Below, piece by piece: positions 59,177 through 64,000 of a stretch of DNA of 64,000 bases; position 1 is the first letter of the stretch, and each line of letters opens with the position of its first letter. The stretch lies in the NCBI GenBank assembly GCA_963576475.1, contig OY754972.1, positions 30,241,107 through 30,305,106 on the forward strand, read 5' to 3'. Below the pieces are notes generated by a model. It ran no database searches and was not told the DNA's origin. It saw nothing but the letters and a program-made list of their open reading frames with translations. Source of the DNA: Molanna angustata (taxonomy: Eukaryota > Arthropoda > Insecta > Trichoptera > Molannidae). Made by a program: the position numbers and the translations under genes.

Positions 59177-59437
59177 TCACGCCATGTCCCTTGCGGGGTA
59201 GGCAGAGAGAACCGAACGCCACATCTTTCTATCCTGGCACGCATCCCTCGCCTCATCCACATTCATGCATCGTCTCATACATGTTCGTCTATTGCTCACA
59301 CTTCTAACATTTCCGTCTTTCAAAATTTCGTTCACATGGTCGTGCCATCCCTTTCTTGGCGTCCCCGACCTCTCATTCCATTCCTTTCCGCTCTGTATAT
59401 TTTTTAAGACCATTGTCTTTGATTTGCTGATATTCAT
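59177..59437 (-). pseudogene. Internally deleted LINE C-terminal tail
   Basis: The minus frame joins MNISKSKTMVLKN (RT 'N..KT..M' motif) to PRKGWHDHVNEILKDGNVRS and NRRTCMRRCMNVDEARDAC, then MWRSVLSAYPARD. This is the tail of a non-LTR RT with an internal deletion. A reduced version of the same tail is at 13567-13680 and inverted at 18604-18717, so one LINE family seeded at least three sites here. Confidence 0.7.
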
Positions 59438-59550
59438 CCTAATATACCATACTTATACCATACTTACAAGATACTGTAACTCTTCCATACTTTATGCTAA
59501 TAGAACTTTATCGTCTGCAATATTATAAATATTATATTTATCTATATTTA

Positions 59551-59996
59551 TCTATATATAAATGGATGTACGTATATTTGTTTATATGTGAGCGATGGAC
59601 TCCCAAACCAACCAACCAATTGCGATGAAACTTTGGGAATTTGTTCAGCTCATTCCAGAGAAGGTTAATTTGTTAATTTGTTTTTTCGGTTCTCTAAAAA
59701 CGTTAAGTTATTAATACGTACTACGTAGATATTACAAAATGATGGTGGATACATATAATCAGTAATTCCCCTAAATAGAAAACGTAAAATATGCTGGTAC
59801 AACAAAACATTATTTTTATTTACCTACGTAGATTGACACAGTCAAATTGGTAATTGGCATCAACTAATAACTATTATTGATATTTTTTTATAATATGACG
59901 TCATTAATACCTGATTATATACCATATTTATCCTTTAGTTAATAATATTATTTATAAAAACCTCTTCGAAATTAAACATAATTAAACCCGGCTAAT
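59551..59996 (+). mobile_element. Decayed Helitron, second family
   Basis: Starts A|TCTATATATAAATGGATGT and shares CGATGGACTCCCAAACCAAC, TTGCGATGAAACTTTGGG and TTTGTTCAGCTCATTCC with the copy at 46446. A CCCGGCTAATAGT phrase at 59987 may be the decayed 3' end. Confidence 0.7.
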
Positions 59997-60944
59997 AGTC
60001 CCAAAACAACTGATTTAGAGAAATGAAAATATGGAAAGATAGGAAAGAATAACAAATTTAAAATTATCATGACATACAAAATTCATCAATCGAACAACCA
60101 ATTATATTTAAAGTAACATATATTTTATTATGTATGTTTGACTAATTTATTTTTATGCATTGGCAATACCAATATAAATTCAGATTTATTTAAAAAAAAT
60201 ATTTTAACGAAACAATTATCATGTTCATTATAGAATATCAAAAACTGTACTTATAAAAACAAGTAAAGACTGCATGCCAATTTTTCATATGAATTATGTT
60301 ACTTTTTATAACTGTATACATTCCTACTCCTTTTTGGTATTCGATATAATGTATTTTATTTATATCAAGTGTAAGCGCCATAAACATAAATTATTTTATT
60401 TAATCACTTCGTAATAAATATTGATACTTTAATTTTGTGATAGTTGACATGATATTTAAGATAAAGATTTAACAAATCGAAAATCAATATTTAGGTGATT
60501 GATAACTTTCTCAATTCATTTATCAAAATATATTTTTTTCCAAGCACCTTTATCTGCCAGTCATTTAGAATCAACAACCTCTACATTTTTTATTAAGTAG
60601 TTAGGTACTCATTTTTATTTTATCTGAGTGAGTAATAGTTTTAATTGTAGCTAATTAATTCAATTGTTTTTTGAACTTTTAATTGTTTTTACTAAAACAT
60701 ACTAATGAGTTATATATTATACACATTTTTAACTGGCAATGAATATTTGTATACATCATACTTGTATCATACATAATTTATTTATTTTTTCACTTATGAT
60801 TTCTTAAAAAATCTAATAAAAAAAATCGATTTATTAACTTCAAAACAATTTATTAATAGAGCTGCATACAAATACTAATAAATGGATTTTGTTGAACGTT
60901 ATTTTATGTCTCTGTTATACAATTTCTTTTGAAGTCAAAAATGT
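59997..60944. other. Intergenic, no gene seen
   Basis: Very AT-rich, no supported feature. Confidence 0.45.
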
Positions 60945-61070
60945 TCATTTTGTACCTTTATGTACACATATTTTGTACCTTTATGTACACATATTTTGTA
61001 CCTTTATGTACACATATTTTGTACCTTTATGTACACATATTTTGTACCTTTATGTACACATATTTTTTAC
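60945..61070. repeat. 23-bp minisatellite
   Basis: About 5.5 perfect tandem copies of ATTTTGTACCTTTATGTAC + ACAT. The unit includes the palindrome-like TGTACCTTTATGTACA. Confidence 0.95.
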
Positions 61071-62945
61071 TATTTTTTTATATTATATATTATAATATGC
61101 ACTAATATAATATATTATATTATATGATGTACGTAGGTATACTTGTTAAAAATTTTATCCATTCGTTTATACACTACCTTAACATTGTTTCATAGCAAAT
61201 TTAATGAATTTTTTTATTGAATTTAATAAACACTATCATAACAAACATCGACAAAATAATGAATTTTATTATTAAATTCAAAATTTACTATCACAACAAA
61301 CATCGACAAAATAATGAAGCACGCGAAAAGGGGAGACTGTAGCAAATATATAAATATAAAACATAGTCATAGCTAGTTGAAAACAATTTATTTGTAACAA
61401 AAATAATCATAATACAGAATAATCAAATGTAGAAAAAAATGCACAATATAATGAACATTGCATTTGAATAAGAAAAAATAACAATATTCAAATGATAAAT
61501 ATTTATATTACCTAAATACTAAATAAAACTAATAGTAAAAACTACTTTATTATTATGGCACATAAATTCAATGGAATGAAGCGTTTTTAGGACATATTTA
61601 TATTATGTACATCAATATCTATCTATAATATTATATTAATATTTGGCTTCAAATATCTTGACTTATAATATTCAAATAATATGCAATTCCACAAAAGACT
61701 CTACATTACATAACTTAACTTAACTATCATTGATCAACAGTATTACCAAATTGATAAAAATATTAAAATTATGCTCAAGTCATAATAAATATTTTACATT
61801 TAGTGAAGATAATCAGAATTCTAGACAATGTGACTATTTCAAGATAAAATAGACAATTATCCATAATTTATACTAGATTTACACATTGAAAATAAATAAA
61901 AACAAGATAATTATGTAACTAAATGAAATCGTTTGTTAAACGACATGTTAGATTAAAAAATGATGTAAAATTATCTGGCACTCTTATGAAATGCAATACA
62001 ACATTACAAATCTTATGTATAAAAAATAAACAATCATTTTTGTACGTTGGATACATAAATACTATCATTTGGTTTTTCCTACGGCACTTAAAAATAATAA
62101 AATGTCTTCCAAAAATGGAACAACAACAATATTAAAACATTTAATTTACTTAAGTTTAATTTAATACAACAGTAAATATTAGGGAACTCACAAAAACTAA
62201 TTTATTGAACACATTTTGAATTCAATAAAAATTGCACTTGTCAAAATTATTATTAATGACTGTATCCAATTTGTTTTTGTTCGCTTTGACGTTTTAAAGT
62301 CAATGTTTGCATTTGTACATTTTCAAATTCACTTGTAGATAATTTTAGATTCACACACTAATTACCTCCATGATGTTCATTTTAATATAATGTTGATCCA
62401 TATCTTGAAGTGGTATGACTAATAAAGGATTTTCCGAAACAATTTGAATTGTACAATGGATTTGAAATATTTGTACAAATATGGAATATGACATGTATCA
62501 AGTTGTTTTGGTTTTGTCAAACATGATTTCACGTGAAAAATGCCTCTTTGACTAATGCAGGATTTTTCAATACAAAAAATATCCTAAATCGTTCATCTTT
62601 GAAATACACAAAAAAGAAAATATTCAGTCGAATTCTTTTTTCATTTCAATAATATGTACATCCGATATTCTGATGGGCGACATATAAAGTTATCGATATG
62701 ACTAATCAAGGTTTTCCCGGTACAAAATGAGACAATTCTCATATGAAATATATTGTACATTTTCACTTTACTCTTTTCCATAATATATTCCTTTAAAATC
62801 ATCCTGTGATTTTATAGCGACGTTCTTCGTATCAACGGGAACATCTGGGCGATAAATTACACACTTTGTAGTTGTTTCTTCACGACAACTTCTTTTCAAA
62901 AACTTCTCATATTAGTTTCAATCCAGAGTTTATTCTCTGAGTCAA
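61071..62945. other. Very AT-rich stretch, probably including a 3' UTR
   Basis: No gene frame is supported. The part nearest 62945 should be the 3' UTR of the minus-strand gene ending at 62946. TTTATT on the plus strand at 62201 and 62929 gives possible poly(A) signals. A duplicated block AACAAACATCGACAAAATAATGAA occurs at 61240 and 61293. Confidence 0.45.
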
Positions 62946-63356
62946 TTATCTGACCAACGGAGGCTTCTCCGGTACGATGGGTGAAGAGTGATGTTTCTTG
63001 AGGCACACACATCCGACGTTGATGCTCTCGGTCCAGTTGACGGATCTGTCCAGGGAATACAGGACCAGCTTGTCTCTCAGCTGAGTGCACTCGTAGTGAT
63101 GGTTGCAGCAAGAGTGCCTCGTCTTCCTGATGCAGGTGATCTCTTTGATTTCGATCGGCCATCGAGTCTCGTTCCTGTTCCTTGTAACTTCGAAGGGGCA
63201 CAGGGACATGTTGACGGCGTTGTCCAGTTTGGCATATGGCACATTTGTCGAAGGGATACCACCGTCGTGTTTTGGATGAGAATGGCCACTTGTAAACAAA
63301 TTGAAAATAATCAATAACACCGTGAGGTGGAAACACATCTTCACTTTGGTAGACAT
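62946..63356 (-). CDS. Small secreted cystine-knot protein, IL-17-like pattern
   Basis: 136 residues from the ATG at 63356. The N terminus MSTKVKMCFHLTVLLIIFNL with FTSGHS is a signal peptide. The mature part has seven Cys in the order C-PFEV, (R)WPIEIKEIT-C, HS-CC-NHHYE-C, then INVG-C-V-C. The order 'CP....R.P..I....C...C...C.Q....VL.......W.E.I.VGC.C' is that of interleukin-17-type cytokines. The related insect trunk/PTTH cystine knots have a similar tail but an extra early C-x-C, missing here. N-glycosylation sequons occur at NMS, NET and NWT. It would be an extracellular ligand. A longer start at 63407 is open, but a TATA-like box lies within those codons, so I prefer a downstream start. 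No intron is needed. IL-17 identity is inferred from pattern only. Confidence 0.7.
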   Translation of the reverse strand: MSTKVKMCFHLTVLLIIFNLFTSGHSHPKHDGGIPSTNVPYAKLDNAVNMSLCPFEVTRNRNETRWPIEIKEITCIRKTRHSCCNHHYECTQLRDKLVLYSLDRSVNWTESINVGCVCLKKHHSSPIVPEKPPLVR

Positions 63357-63391
63357 GGCGAGTTTATGCATATTGCAGTGCGTTGTTTTGT

Positions 63392-63401
63392 TATTATATA
63401 C
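63392..63401 (-). promoter_or_regulatory. TATA-like box
   Basis: On the minus strand TATATAATAA lies about 36-45 bp upstream of the preferred start codon (ATG at 63356), and about 20-30 bp upstream of an alternative ATG at 63372. It supports transcription starting inside the longest open frame. Inference from sequence alone. Confidence 0.5.
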
Positions 63402-64000
63402 ACTCACTCGCGGAAGGTTGCAGTTTTATGTTTGAATATACCGCGCGGAAGTGCTAGCGATGAGCTTTCGTTTGGCTATCGAGCTTCACAGTGAAGATGA
63501 TTCAGGAAACGTGCGGTTATTTTATACCTCAAGTGAGTTCGAGGACCAAAAGATTCAGAATAGCATTTTCCTCCCGTGTGTGGATTTCTACTTGTTCTAA
63601 AGCAGGTAGTGGGGAGGACAGCTGATCTTGCCGTTAACAACTTGATTGCTTTTTAATCGTACGTACCTACATATACAGCGTAAACGTCATTTTGACATTT
63701 GTTTCATAATAGGAGGTGGCTTAAGTTTAATAAACCCAACGACAACGTGGAAATTATGGATTTTCCAAATGAATTAATATAATCACACACCTCTTGTATA
63801 TTCTTGATGCCACATTACTTTTTTTTATTGCGTATTTTTAGATTTTGGCGTGATTAAACCATCGTGTTTTATTTATTTATTTGATAAAACATAGATAACA
63901 ATTATTATAAACGGTTAATAAATAAATAGAATTAGATTAGCCAAATACTTTTCTTGTCAATACCTACAAATTAGACAATACTACATTGTTGTGAGAAAAT
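63402..64000. other. Upstream region, no gene seen
   Basis: The part 63402-63620 is less AT-rich (GCGCGGAAGTGCTAGCGATG), consistent with a promoter of the minus-strand gene. The rest is AT-rich and empty to the window edge. Confidence 0.4.

Noticed and set aside
60889..61095. Small repeated-aromatic frame
   Set aside because: Product of the 23-bp minisatellite; no gene context.
62896..63336. 146-codon minus frame in another phase
   Set aside because: Overlaps the secreted cystine-knot gene in a different frame, has no signal peptide and no cysteine order.

Overview
The window is AT-rich nuclear DNA from an arthropod, most likely an insect. It has intron-type spacing, splice-like sites, polyadenylation signals and very dense eukaryotic transposon debris (Helitrons, tRNA-derived SINEs, non-LTR retrotransposons, a piggyBac remnant, MITEs). 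Short TAGGTA/TACCTA motifs are scattered throughout. I cannot settle the order of insect from the sequence alone.

Host genes are few. At the left edge (1-1957, minus) lies the 5' part of an intronless C2H2 zinc-finger gene: 652 codons with a long basic N-terminal region, then ten fingers, and it runs off the window. A signal-peptide exon at 9918-10011 (plus) has a good splice donor. A terminal exon at 29081-29992 (plus) encodes most of a charged, probably secreted protein. The two may belong to one gene with about 19 kb of intron, but their phases do not join directly. A complete single-exon mitochondrial carrier, probably the thiamine pyrophosphate transporter (SLC25A19 type), is at 31699-32640 (minus). 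A small secreted cysteine-rich protein with an IL-17/cystine-knot-like pattern is at 62946-63356 (minus), with a TATA-like box just upstream.

The rest is mostly mobile DNA. The best element is a full-length, apparently intact non-LTR retrotransposon at 36070-41674 (minus). It has two overlapping open frames (gag-like ORF1; endonuclease-RT-RNase H ORF2), a poly(A) tail and a perfect 12-bp target-site duplication. A roughly 1-kb non-autonomous Helitron family starts TCCAACTGTCGAT, carries a GT microsatellite in most copies and ends in a short hairpin plus CTAG|T. It occurs at least eight times as long copies or large fragments (10.1, 11.3, 17.5, 19.0, 24.8, 26.2, 33.6, 43.8-46.1 and 52.4 kb). 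Two copies bracket a 511-bp segment whose inverted counterpart is at 13.27-13.77 kb.

Other mobile elements are a foldback transposon at 55610-57086, whose long inverted repeats contain 16-bp minisatellite arrays and are flanked by a 9-bp duplication; a decayed piggyBac with TTAA ends (49338-51410); a TTAA palindromic element (27469-28278); a hAT-like MITE with an 8-bp duplication (28692-29005); a 235-bp MITE with a 9-bp duplication (33066-33300); a Tc1/mariner-like palindrome with TA duplication (45755-46000); a second, CTAG-ending Helitron family (46446-47031; fragment near 59551); three tRNA-derived SINE families; and decayed RT fragments. Several minisatellites are present, including nine near-perfect 78-bp units at 7093-7794.
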